Origin: CAZSWR01 sp964610885
GTDB lineage: Bacteria > Bacteroidota > Ignavibacteria > Kapaibacteriales > UBA2268
DNA: 61,325 bases
Assembly (NCBI GenBank): GCA_964610885.1
Contig: CAZSWR010000006.1
Span: 1-61,325, forward strand
Reading direction: 5' to 3'
In this document: piece after piece, positions 8,100 to 15,633 of the stretch
How the letters are laid out: each line of letters starts with the position of its first letter
Position numbering within the stretch: the first letter of the stretch is position 1
Position numbers and translations under genes: made by a program
Notes under the pieces: generated by a model
The model's input: only the letters and a program-made list of their open reading frames with translations
The model's database searches: none
Told to the model about the DNA's origin: nothing

Positions 8100-9541
8100 C
8101 AAGTATAATTAAATACTCTTGGCAATTACTCTTCAGCGAGTTACGCAATTTAAAACTCAGTTCGGCCCGAAGGCTCCTTGTGGAATCCATTCGCGGCAAC
8201 AATTACAACTTCACCGAGATCAAACTCCTCAAAGCTTTTTCTCTTCTTGCCATCCCTATGGTTATCGAAATGATGATGGAATCGATATTCGCGATTTCCG
8301 ACATTTTCTTTGTGTCCAAACTTGGCCCCGACGCTGTGGCCGTCGTTGGGCTGACCGAATCCGTTATGACTATTATCTACTCAATTGCTCTCGGATTGTG
8401 CATGGCCGCCATGGCAGTCGTTTCGCGCCGCACCGGCGAGGGCAATTCCGAAGGTGCCAACCATGCAGCATTCCAAGCAATAGTTGCAGGATTAATATTT
8501 TCTGCCGTGCTAACGCTGCCCGGAATAATCTTCTCGGACGACATATTGCGCCTGATGGGCGCGAGCGATGCCGCCCTTGCGCACCACTCCGGCTATACGA
8601 AACTAATGCTCGGAGCGAATGTAATCGTTTTTCTACTATTTATTATTAATTCAGTTTTTCGCGCAGCCGGCGATGCCGCCATCACGCTCCGCATATTGAT
8701 ACTCAGCAACTTGCTGAATATTGCCCTCTGCCCTATCTTCATTTTCGGGTACCTCGGGGCGCCCGCATTGGGCACCGAGGGGGCGGCCGTGGCGACGGTA
8801 GTATCTCGCGGTTTGGGCGTTTTGCTTCAGCTCTACTATTTGTTTAGTGGGAAAAATCGAATTCGTCTATTCTTCCACACTTTGCGCGTGGATTGGCAAA
8901 TCGTTACAGAGATCTTCAAGATTTCTCTGGGCGCCATCGGCCAGAACCTTATCGCAATGAGCAGCTGGGTGCTTCTGATGCGATTCATTTCCGATTTCGG
9001 CAGTTCGGTAACGGCCGGCTACACGATCGCCCTTCGCATCCTGTTCTTTGTGCTAATGCCTACGATGGGCATCAGCAACTCGGCAGCCGCGCTCGTGGGG
9101 CAGAACTTGGGCGCAGGCAAGCCCGAACGCGCAAGCGATGCCGTCAAGCTGGCCTGCATGGTCAATTTCATTGTGCTTTCGATTGCCACACTGCTGCTTT
9201 TCTTCGGATCGGGATTCATGGTGAATCTATTTATCGAAGACGGCATTGCAGCAGCACACGGCACTTTTAGCCTGAAGATCATCAGTTTGGGACTTGTGTT
9301 CTATGGCTGGGGCGCAGTTTTCTTGCACTCCATCAATGGAGCCGGCGACACCAAAACGCCTACCAAGTTGAACTTCCTCATCTTTTGGATCATTGAATTG
9401 CCTTTGGCCTATGTGCTTGCGTTTTCGTCTGGCTTCGGCGATGCAGGGATCTATTGGGCAATCGTGATTTCGGAAACCACTCTTACGCTGCTCTCGGCGA
9501 GGTTATTCATGCGAGGGAAGTGGAAAACGGTAACTGTTTAG
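8096..9541 (+). CDS. MATE family multidrug/metabolite exporter
   Basis: A 481-residue inner-membrane antiporter of the NorM/DinF type, which uses a Na+ or H+ gradient to export cationic or other small molecules. It shows about twelve hydrophobic segments in two halves. The characteristic first-half stretch (SLLAIPMVIEMMMESIFAI, then DIFFVSKLGPDAVAVVGL) and the repeated second-half segment (MGISNSAAALVGQNLGAGKP) are both present. The ATG at 8096 overlaps the stop of the leader ORF. An N-terminal extension of about 45 residues precedes the first membrane helix, slightly longer than usual. Palindromic repeats follow at 9549 and 9749. Substrate cannot be inferred. Confidence 0.92.
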   Translation: MTSIIKYSWQLLFSELRNLKLSSARRLLVESIRGNNYNFTEIKLLKAFSLLAIPMVIEMMMESIFAISDIFFVSKLGPDAVAVVGLTESVMTIIYSIALGLCMAAMAVVSRRTGEGNSEGANHAAFQAIVAGLIFSAVLTLPGIIFSDDILRLMGASDAALAHHSGYTKLMLGANVIVFLLFIINSVFRAAGDAAITLRILILSNLLNIALCPIFIFGYLGAPALGTEGAAVATVVSRGLGVLLQLYYLFSGKNRIRLFFHTLRVDWQIVTEIFKISLGAIGQNLIAMSSWVLLMRFISDFGSSVTAGYTIALRILFFVLMPTMGISNSAAALVGQNLGAGKPERASDAVKLACMVNFIVLSIATLLLFFGSGFMVNLFIEDGIAAAHGTFSLKIISLGLVFYGWGAVFLHSINGAGDTKTPTKLNFLIFWIIELPLAYVLAFSSGFGDAGIYWAIVISETTLTLLSARLFMRGKWKTVTV

Positions 9542-9548
9542 TGCAGTT

Positions 9549-9597
9549 GTAGGGGTTCATTTTGTTATTGTAGGTGTTCAAAATTTTGAACCCCTAC
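9549..9597. repeat. Palindromic repeat, family C, copy 1
   Basis: Unit made of GGGGTTCATTTTGTTATTG followed by a 28-base palindrome whose half is GTAGGTGTTCAAAA / TTTTGAACCCCTAC. The same 49-base unit is repeated 200 bases on at 9749-9796, and in a diverged form at 15182-15226. It could fold as a hairpin at the 3' end of the MATE transcript. Confidence 0.85.
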
Positions 9598-9748
9598 ATT
9601 TATTTTCATTTGTTGCCCGTTAATAATTATCATCAAATGCACATGGTTGGGCATAATGATTGATCTCGGATAATGGAAAATCAACAGGGATATCCTCAAT
9701 ACATTTTTCAACAATTTTACCAACGGCATCCAAATTCAATTGTTGGTG

Positions 9749-9796
9749 TTGGGGTTCATTTTGTTATTGTAGGGGTTCAAAATTTTGAACCCCTAC
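9749..9796. repeat. Palindromic repeat, family C, copy 2
   Basis: Nearly identical to 9549-9597, with a perfect palindrome (half GTAGGGGTTCAAAA). It lies between the convergent MATE and sCache genes, where it could work as a bidirectional transcript end. The 150 bases between the two copies hold no gene. Confidence 0.85.
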
Positions 9797-9831
9797 TTGA
9801 CCCACACAAAACATCATAGAACATAATCTGC

Positions 9832-10593
9832 TTATTTCTTTCGATAATACTTGGTCATGTACTGTTGGATATAATACGAGGCAGCATCCAATTTGCCCAT
9901 TGCAACGAACTTTAGTATTTCCACAGTGAGCAGCACTGGTTTGTTGATAATCGTGGCAACGGAGAAGCCAATAATCACAACTGCCAAGGTGATAATAATC
10001 GAATACAGAGCGACGAGTAGGCTGAACTGGCTAACTTTAGCATCAATATCATCGATATATACACCTGTTGCGGGCGTCCATCCCCACGGAGCGAATACTT
10101 TCCCAAAGGACTTCTTGGGGAAGTGCGAGTCGAGGTCGTGCGGTTTGTTCCAGGTGTAATCGATAAAAGCTTCGTTCTGGGACTTTACCATTCTGCCAAG
10201 TTCGGCCATAATTGGGAAACCCGTAACGTCTTTGACGGCTGAAAGCGGTTCGCCAATTAATTCTTTCTTCGGATGGACCACAACAGCTTCGGCCGATTGA
10301 ACCCACAAATAGTTATCATTATCGTATTTGATCGAGGCAATAACGGCGGCTGCAGTCTTCTTGGCCGAATCGAGCGGAAGCGCCCCTTTCTTCGCCAATT
10401 CGTTGTATTCGTTCATAATCGACAGGGCAATATCGACTTGGTTTTTGAGCTGGCTTTGTTTTTCTTCGACGAGGTTCGCCCGGACGTTTGGTACGACGAT
10501 AGAAAAAATAAACAGCAAGAAAAGCATAGCCGTTGCGACAACTACAAGGTTAATTTTCGTAACCAATTTGAAATCTTTGAATTTCTTTATCAT
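9832..10593 (-). CDS. Membrane-bound single-Cache sensor ending in a HAMP stub (paralogue 2)
   Basis: 253 residues. An N-terminal membrane helix (about 13-35) precedes a periplasmic sCache_2-like domain with the hallmark YDNDNYLWVQS and PWGWTPATGVYIDDID motifs. A second membrane helix (about 190-212) is followed by only some 40 residues, starting INKPVLLTVEILKFVAMGKLD, which looks like the first helix of a HAMP domain. There is no methyl-accepting, kinase or cyclase domain. It sits 14 bases after its upstream paralogue on the same strand, so the two are surely co-transcribed. sCache domains of this type commonly bind small organic acids in chemoreceptors. A role as a decoy, co-receptor or partner of a separate output protein is inference. 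Confidence 0.85.
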   Translation of the reverse strand: MIKKFKDFKLVTKINLVVVATAMLFLLFIFSIVVPNVRANLVEEKQSQLKNQVDIALSIMNEYNELAKKGALPLDSAKKTAAAVIASIKYDNDNYLWVQSAEAVVVHPKKELIGEPLSAVKDVTGFPIMAELGRMVKSQNEAFIDYTWNKPHDLDSHFPKKSFGKVFAPWGWTPATGVYIDDIDAKVSQFSLLVALYSIIITLAVVIIGFSVATIINKPVLLTVEILKFVAMGKLDAASYYIQQYMTKYYRKK

Positions 10594-10607
10594 GGCTATT
10601 TCTCCTG

Positions 10608-11360
10608 CTATTTAGTATTTTTTAAGTAATTATCGAGGACAGCAGACGAGTTATTGACGTCGCCCCCAGCTATATTCATCATTGCCGAAATTGCAAGGTT
10701 AATTGGTTTGGTAATAACCCTGACGGCCCAAAAGTTAATGAGTATTGACAGCGCTACGATAATAATCGAACTAATGATAATCATTTGCGTTACCGACGAG
10801 ATTTTGCTATCAATATCATCGACATAGATGCCGGTGGATATGGACCAGTCCCAAGGTTCGAAATACTGGCTGTATGAAATCTTCGGTGCGAGCTTGTTGT
10901 CATCTCCCTTCGTCCAAACGTAGTTTTGGAAGCTATAGCCTTTCGACCGGGCCTCGCGGATCAGCGTCGTAACGAAGTCTTTGCCTTTGTTGTCCTTCAC
11001 TTCGGAGTTTCCTTTGCCAACCAGTTCGGGTTTCAGCGGATGGACAAGGAAGGTCTCGGGGCCGTTGACCCAGAAGTAGTTGTCTTTGTCGTATCGTATA
11101 TTGTTAATCCTGCTGATTGCTTCCTTTTTTGCGCTATCGGCATCGATAGTGCCTCTGAGTATGGCTGTGTTGTAGCCGTTTACCATTGTGATAATGGATT
11201 CGACTTGGTTGCGAAGTTGGGCATGTTTTTCTTCCTCCAATTTCTCGCGGATCATCGGGATGATGATAATGAAAATGAAGAGAGTAAACAAGAGAATTGT
11301 CAGAAGAGTAAGCATGTTAATCTTCGTCGCCAATTTAAGTTTGTTGAAGCTCCAGTGCAT
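10608..11360 (-). CDS. Membrane-bound single-Cache sensor ending in a HAMP stub (paralogue 1)
   Basis: 250 residues from the preferred ATG at 11360, which has GGGAGG seven bases upstream. A longer reading from 11390 is possible but lacks a ribosome-binding site. Architecture is the same as the following gene: membrane helix (about 12-34), sCache_2-like domain (YDKDNYFWVNG, PWDWSISTGIYVDDID), second membrane helix, then a HAMP-like start ITKPINLAISAMMNIAGGDV and an early end. The paralogues align along their entire length but are clearly diverged, so the duplication is not recent. The gene is divergent from the XRE/TPR operon, with a 300-base shared promoter region. Confidence 0.86.
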   Translation of the reverse strand: MHWSFNKLKLATKINMLTLLTILLFTLFIFIIIIPMIREKLEEEKHAQLRNQVESIITMVNGYNTAILRGTIDADSAKKEAISRINNIRYDKDNYFWVNGPETFLVHPLKPELVGKGNSEVKDNKGKDFVTTLIREARSKGYSFQNYVWTKGDDNKLAPKISYSQYFEPWDWSISTGIYVDDIDSKISSVTQMIIISSIIIVALSILINFWAVRVITKPINLAISAMMNIAGGDVNNSSAVLDNYLKNTK

Positions 11361-11461
11361 ACAACCCTCCCTGAATATTGATTGGTTCATTGTAAGTTAT
11401 GAAGAAGAACTAAACAGATAAACACTTCAAAAAAAAATATATTGTTTTTTGAAAAAAAAAC

Positions 11462-11492
11462 TTGACATTAGCAAATGAATGTCGTATATTTG
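11462..11492 (+). promoter_or_regulatory. Promoter with TTGACA and TATATTTG boxes, ahead of the XRE operon
   Basis: TTGACA (11462-11467) and TATATTTG (11485-11492) are separated by 17 bases. The -7 box fits the TAnnTTTG consensus known from Bacteroidota. The predicted transcript would have a leader of about 170 bases before the XRE gene at 11668, containing AT-rich sequence and no clear structure. Confidence 0.65.
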
Positions 11493-11667
11493 AATCGCCG
11501 TAAGTGGTTGAAATATTTGAAATTATAACGAATCAAATTTTAACACAAGAGTTAATTTTATTTTGAGAATATTATCACATTTGTTAAGATATTCGTAATA
11601 TTTACAGTAAATGATATTAATTTAGCGGCACAAGCATTTTAAATTAGCACAATTGATAAGAACAAAG

Positions 11668-12324
11668 ATGACATTAGGACAGAGAATATTGCATTTTATC
11701 GACGTTTGCTACGGCACGCAGAAGCGTTTCGCCGAGGAGACAGGGATTGGCGCTATTCAATTGAACAGGTATATCAACGACAAGACATCGCCGGGCATCG
11801 AAGCGCTCATACGTTTCAAGGACTCGGGTATGTCCATCGATTGGTTGGTAGAGGGCGAAGGCTCTATGTTTGCTAACAACCACAAGGGCCGAGCGCTACA
11901 GGTACAGCAGGGAAACTTGCAAAGGGGTGACAAAGTTACCCCTTACGACAGAATACGAATTTGGATCACCGAGCACTTTGAGACTTTAGAAAACTACACT
12001 GTATGCCTTAATGCAGATTTCAACGAGCTATACAATGTCTTGTTCAACGGAATGATTTCCGACCCATCGATGCTTCAGGACCTGAAGAAAGCCGGATGCA
12101 ACATCTCTTGGCTTTCGACGGGCAGCGGCTCGAAATATGCCGACAATATGGCCGGGCTTATTCTGAAAGCTAAATTCGAGGGAATTGCCCCCACGAGCGA
12201 AGAAGGCAAAATGCTCCGAGAGAAAATTTTCCATTACTTCGAGTCGCAACCGTCGAACTCGGTTATCAATATCATGAAAGACTTCTTGAAGAATGAAAAC
12301 AAAAACGAGGGCGAAGAATCATGA
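11668..12324 (+). CDS. XRE-type transcriptional regulator with a duplicated repressor domain
   Basis: 218 residues from the ATG at 11668 (an in-frame TTG at 11653 is an alternative). The N-terminal unit (about 1-70) has a lambda-repressor-like helix-turn-helix (TQKRFAEETGIGAIQLNRYI) and ends GMSIDWLVEGEGSMF, the pattern of phage-CI-type regulators. A second unit (about 95-165) repeats the layout with weaker HTH likeness and ends GCNISWLSTGSGSKYADN. The protein is therefore an internal tandem duplication whose second copy may have lost DNA binding and become a dimerisation or signal-input part. The stop overlaps the next start (ATGA), so it is translationally coupled to the TPR membrane protein. 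It probably regulates its own operon or the divergent sCache genes. Confidence 0.78.
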   Translation: MTLGQRILHFIDVCYGTQKRFAEETGIGAIQLNRYINDKTSPGIEALIRFKDSGMSIDWLVEGEGSMFANNHKGRALQVQQGNLQRGDKVTPYDRIRIWITEHFETLENYTVCLNADFNELYNVLFNGMISDPSMLQDLKKAGCNISWLSTGSGSKYADNMAGLILKAKFEGIAPTSEEGKMLREKIFHYFESQPSNSVINIMKDFLKNENKNEGEES

Positions 12325-13898
12325 AAAAGCTTCTCTTATATTTATTCTCATTGGTTGCACTCGTTTCGTGCGACATGAGCGCAGCCAAAAGCCCCGAAAC
12401 GTTTCTTATGAACCAAGACGACGCGAATAAGAACCCCGTGATCGACGCGCTTCTTAAACAGTCATCCCAATTGTGGCAGACCGAACCCTTGCAATCGATT
12501 GATTTCGCTAAGCAAGCTCTCGACGCCGCAACAACTGCCAAAAGCGACTTCTATCGAGCGACCGCGTGGGTCTATGTCGGCACCGGATACTTCTACTTAA
12601 AAAACTACGACGAGGCCGACAACTCATACCATCAGGCGTTTGATTTGTTCAAACAAATAAAAAACGATGAAGGATGCGTCCGAGTGCTAAGGAACCTTGT
12701 TGTCATTGCCGACTTTAAGGGCCTTCAGAAGGAAAGAGTTAGATTAATTAACCAAATGACTGAAATCGCCGAGTTTTCTTCTACTGAAACCGTTAAACTC
12801 ATTGCCAATAATGCCCTCGGCAACCTGTACTACGATATTGGTGATTTGCCCAAAGCATACGAATACCACCTCTTGGCCTCCCAATACCACGGCGACAATA
12901 CAATAATGATATGCTCACTAAATGACCTCGGCAATGTCTATACAGATATGGGGAAATACGATGAAGCAATCGGATGCTACGAACGGATAATCAATACAAA
13001 TATTTCGGAGTTCCTTCCAATCTCCAGAGCCAATGCTCTATCAAACCTTGGCGATGTCTATAACATGATGGGGAACTATCCGAAAGCTATTCAAACACTG
13101 AACCAAGCCATCGGATTGCTCAAAGAATTCAACGACATGCAAGGACTAATCTATGCCTATACGTATCTCGGCGATGCCCTGATCGAATCGGGCAACTATG
13201 CAGCAACTGAAGCAGCCTACAACGAAGCCTACAGCTATTCCAAGCTTTGCAATGATTCAACCAGCATCGTATTCTCCGAAATGAAGCTATCCGAAGTATC
13301 CTTAGCCAAGAAAGACTATAAAACAGCACTCCGATACCTCGAAGTCCCCAAAGAGTATTTCCTCAAAGAAGGAATAAATAGACAATTGCTTACCGTATAT
13401 GAGCTTTACTCTGAAATATATTCAAAAATGGGGAAAAACACCGAAGCGCTCGCGTACTATAAACTTTTCAATAATTTGAGTCGCAAAGTCGCTGACGAAA
13501 CACTTCGGCACTCGCTGGACGTGGCCGAACAAAAAGTCGAAGCTGAAAAAGAAATGCAAGACGCACGAATGGAAAAGGAGATCCAAAAGGCTAACTACAG
13601 CCAAATGAGAAATCTGTTCATTTCATTACTCGTTTTCACGGCAATAATTGCATTTGCCGGATTCAAATACCGCTCGCTTAGTAAACAACTCAGAGCCAGA
13701 AACAGAGAACTTGCCAAGCTCAACGAGAAACAAAAAATCGTTTACGACACGCTCGTCGACGACCTCAAGGCTTCGCTCTTCCAATTGACTTACCAAATTG
13801 CTCAATTGGAAAACCAAGAACTCTACGATTCACTTACTAATTCCTATCGCGAATTCTCTGCAAAATATAATGAATTGTTGCAGGACGTTAATAACTAA
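12321..13898 (+). CDS. TPR lipoprotein/membrane protein with a C-terminal cytoplasmic coiled coil
   Basis: 525 residues. The N-terminus MKKLLLYLFSLVALVSCD carries a lipobox-like LVSC with Cys17 and Asp at +2. About 40-400 consists of six or more tetratricopeptide repeats (AWVYVGTGYFYLKNYDEADN, LGNVYTDMGKYDEAIGCYE, LGDVYNMMGNYPKAIQTL). A charged helix (390-425) leads into a membrane segment near 430-450 (LFISLLVFTAIIAFAGF). The last 75 residues are a predicted coiled coil. The layout resembles TPR sensors of Bacteroidota that end in a LuxR-type or histidine-kinase domain, but here the output domain is missing. The coupled upstream XRE protein may supply it; this is inference. TPRs would face the periplasm and the coil the cytoplasm. 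Confidence 0.8.
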   Translation: MKKLLLYLFSLVALVSCDMSAAKSPETFLMNQDDANKNPVIDALLKQSSQLWQTEPLQSIDFAKQALDAATTAKSDFYRATAWVYVGTGYFYLKNYDEADNSYHQAFDLFKQIKNDEGCVRVLRNLVVIADFKGLQKERVRLINQMTEIAEFSSTETVKLIANNALGNLYYDIGDLPKAYEYHLLASQYHGDNTIMICSLNDLGNVYTDMGKYDEAIGCYERIINTNISEFLPISRANALSNLGDVYNMMGNYPKAIQTLNQAIGLLKEFNDMQGLIYAYTYLGDALIESGNYAATEAAYNEAYSYSKLCNDSTSIVFSEMKLSEVSLAKKDYKTALRYLEVPKEYFLKEGINRQLLTVYELYSEIYSKMGKNTEALAYYKLFNNLSRKVADETLRHSLDVAEQKVEAEKEMQDARMEKEIQKANYSQMRNLFISLLVFTAIIAFAGFKYRSLSKQLRARNRELAKLNEKQKIVYDTLVDDLKASLFQLTYQIAQLENQELYDSLTNSYREFSAKYNELLQDVNN

Positions 13899-13913
13899 CT
13901 TTTTGGAGGTAAT

Positions 13914-14165
13914 GTGGCTGAATATCCGACTAACTTTACTTACAGCAGTGGTACACTAAGCTGGACAAATGCTCCCGATTCCGATTGGGTCGAAGTGGCT
14001 TTTACTCCTCGTGGCGTTGAAAATTGGCAAATTTGCTACTCTGGCGACGTGAAATCGTGTTGCCCATTCTCCCACCCCACTGGCGATTATTCAGTCAAAG
14101 GGAGACGAAGAAAAAAAGGCGGGACTCCGGGCGGTTACGGCCCCGACGAACCTATCCATGTTTAA
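13914..14165 (+). CDS. Small protein of unknown function, third gene of the XRE/TPR operon
   Basis: 83 residues from a GTG at 13914. GGAGG lies only four bases upstream, so spacing is tight; the overlapping ATG at 13912 opens a 15-codon frame only. The N-terminal half (FTYSSGTLSWTNAPDSDWVE) alternates like beta strands and recalls half of a fibronectin-III-like fold. Then comes a short CYSGDVKSCCPF cysteine cluster and a basic RRRKKGG segment. There is no signal peptide, so a cytoplasmic or unusually exported location is possible. I do not recognise the family. It lies 15 bases after the TPR gene and almost certainly shares its transcript. Confidence 0.55.
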   Translation: MAEYPTNFTYSSGTLSWTNAPDSDWVEVAFTPRGVENWQICYSGDVKSCCPFSHPTGDYSVKGRRRKKGGTPGGYGPDEPIHV

Positions 14166-14173
14166 AATCTAAT

Positions 14174-14199
14174 CCTCGGAGGGTGCAAACCCTCCAAGG
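14174..14199 (+). promoter_or_regulatory. Intercistronic hairpin GGAGGGT-gcaa-ACCCTCC
   Basis: Stem GGAGGGT (14178-14184) pairs with ACCCTCC (14189-14195) across a GCAA tetraloop, extendable by CCT/AGG with one mismatch. No U-run follows, so it is more likely an RNA processing or stability element, or a weak attenuator, between the two small genes than a full terminator. Confidence 0.5.
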
Positions 14200-14239
14200 A
14201 AAATACTGAAAAAATAAACTTTTATATACAGGAGTTGTC

Positions 14240-14521
14240 ATGAATTTGAAGCGTTTATTCAAAGAACTCTATTTCGACAGATTCGCAAGCGAATCGACTT
14301 CCAATCCAGAAATCATTAACGTTGATTGGGAGAATATAATATTCTACACCGAGCAACCTAAGCTCAATACAATCAACATGGTTGTGTATTTCAAACATGT
14401 TAACCGGCCCACTTGGAACCGTGCGAATATTGTTATAAATACCAACAAGTTCAGGATCGAAGAAATGGAGTTCTTCCCCGGAGACGTCAGCAGCTTAATT
14501 ACTTCAGCTCCCGCGGTTTAG
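14240..14521 (+). CDS. Small protein of unknown function, fourth gene of the XRE/TPR operon
   Basis: 93 residues, ATG with AGGAG six bases upstream. The N-terminus is basic and amphipathic (MNLKRLFKELYFDRF). The rest is a mixed alpha/beta sequence (VDWENIIFYTEQPKLNTINM, then VVYFKHVNRPTWNRANIVIN) with no cysteine, signal or membrane segment. It is not a family I recognise. The 3' end overlaps the convergent dCMP deaminase gene by 18 bases, so this gene closes the operon with no room for a separate terminator. Its position suggests a role with the XRE/TPR proteins, as a small effector or adaptor. Confidence 0.6.
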   Translation: MNLKRLFKELYFDRFASESTSNPEIINVDWENIIFYTEQPKLNTINMVVYFKHVNRPTWNRANIVINTNKFRIEEMEFFPGDVSSLITSAPAV

Positions 14522-15049
14522 GAAAGCAATTTCCGAATGAATCTTGCCATTCATATAAATCTCGGGAGCCACGACCTCGGTCGTAACGAACCGCACCGCA
14601 ACGCCGGATTCCTCAAGCATTGCAAGAGTTCTTTTATATGATTCGTCCCAGTTGCCATTGGAATGGCTGTCATAGAAATCTTGACCATTTCTATGAATTA
14701 TGACTTCGCTGATGCCGGTCTGGATGATTGCCCTCGCACAATCGGTGCAGGGCATCCACGGCACGTATAGCTTGCAGCCCTTCAATATTGTCCCACGCCG
14801 GGCTGCATTGTAAATTGCATTTCTCTCGGCGTGTTCCACCCAGTAATACTTCTCGCCACCCTCGCGGCTCAACCGAGCACCACCCTCGCCGCTTTCAATT
14901 CCTCGCGGAAGCGAATTGTAGCCGGTCGATACCAATACATTGTCCGAATCGACAATTACCGATCCCACATGCGTATGCTCGTCCAGGCTACGCATTCCGA
15001 CTAAATAGCATAATGTTATATATAACTGGTCCCAATCTGGTCTTTTCAC
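14504..15049 (-). CDS. Deoxycytidylate (dCMP) deaminase
   Basis: Zinc enzyme that deaminates dCMP to dUMP, feeding thymidylate synthesis in the cytoplasm. 181 residues. Zinc ligands and catalytic Glu are in VEHAERNAIYNA (HAE) and WMPCTDCARAII (PCxxC), the typical cytidine/deoxycytidylate deaminase signature. The N-terminal THVGSVIVDSDN and YNSLPRGIE strings are those of dCMP-deaminase-like proteins. No allosteric insertion can be judged by eye. It is convergent with the XRE operon and monocistronic. Confidence 0.9.
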   Translation of the reverse strand: MKRPDWDQLYITLCYLVGMRSLDEHTHVGSVIVDSDNVLVSTGYNSLPRGIESGEGGARLSREGGEKYYWVEHAERNAIYNAARRGTILKGCKLYVPWMPCTDCARAIIQTGISEVIIHRNGQDFYDSHSNGNWDESYKRTLAMLEESGVAVRFVTTEVVAPEIYMNGKIHSEIAFLNRGS

Positions 15050-15181
15050 TCTTCATCCTTTCAAATAGTTGCAAACTGCAAATATTCCAAATCCAAAATC
15101 ATACCAAGATTATTAACCGCCCACGAAACAATCCCTTACCGATACGATTGGGATGTGTGTCCTATGTTTTCATTGTTTCAT

Positions 15182-15226
15182 TTGGGGTTCGATTTGTTGT
15201 GGTAGGGGTTCAATATTTTGAGCCCT
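15182..15226. repeat. Palindromic repeat, family C, copy 3 (diverged)
   Basis: TTGGGGTTCGATTTGTTGTG followed by GTAGGGGTTCAATATTTTGAGCCC: the same composite unit as at 9549 and 9749, with several substitutions. Confidence 0.7.
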
Positions 15227-15267
15227 TTTTTAACCTCATTATGTGATGATGATGCATTTCTCTTTTA

Positions 15268-15294
15268 TTGGGGTTCAATATTTTGAACCCCTAC
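15268..15294. repeat. Palindromic repeat, family C, copy 4
   Basis: Palindrome with half-site GGGGTTCAATA and TTTTGAACCCCTAC, 40 bases from copy 3. The intergenic region 15050-15633 holds these repeats, the family E pair and a promoter, but no gene is seen. Confidence 0.7.
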
Positions 15295-15395
15295 CTGGCC
15301 GGTTCTATTGTGGAGAATATTTATGAATGTTTGGGGGTACGGCACGCCGTGCACATGCACAACGGCAGAGAATTCTGCTAAAGATTTCTTCTTTC

Positions 15396-15474
15396 TAACC
15401 CTTCCGAAGGTTTCATAAAATACGTTATGAGAATAGATCAAGATCCAGTGGCATTATACTTCGGAAGGGTTCTG
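15396..15474. repeat. Palindromic repeat, family E, copy 2
   Basis: TAACCCTTCCGAAGGTTT and ACTTCGGAAGGGTTCTGC, about 45 bases apart and inverted relative to each other, as in the copy at 4230-4305. Confidence 0.65.
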
Positions 15475-15554
15475 CATTCAAGTGCTTTGTTACCCACAGA
15501 AAAAATCATAGAGCCATAATTATTCTATCGAGATCTTCTTTGAGCCAAGATTTC

Positions 15555-15587
15555 TTGATTATATTTCGGTTTATTTAAGTAGTTTTG
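15555..15587 (+). promoter_or_regulatory. Candidate promoter with TTG and TAGTTTTG boxes
   Basis: TTG at 15555-15557 and TAGTTTTG (a TAnnTTTG match) at 15580-15587, 22 bases apart; the box lies 46 bases before the ATG of the T9SS protein gene at 15634. Confidence 0.45.
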
Positions 15588-15633
15588 TAATAATTAAACT
15601 TATATCAATCAGTTCATTCTAATAGGCAATCCC

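Noticed and set aside
13912..13959. ATG start at 13912 for the third operon gene
   Set aside because: Its frame closes after 15 codons; the GTG at 13914 opens the 83-codon frame, although the spacing to GGAGG is short.
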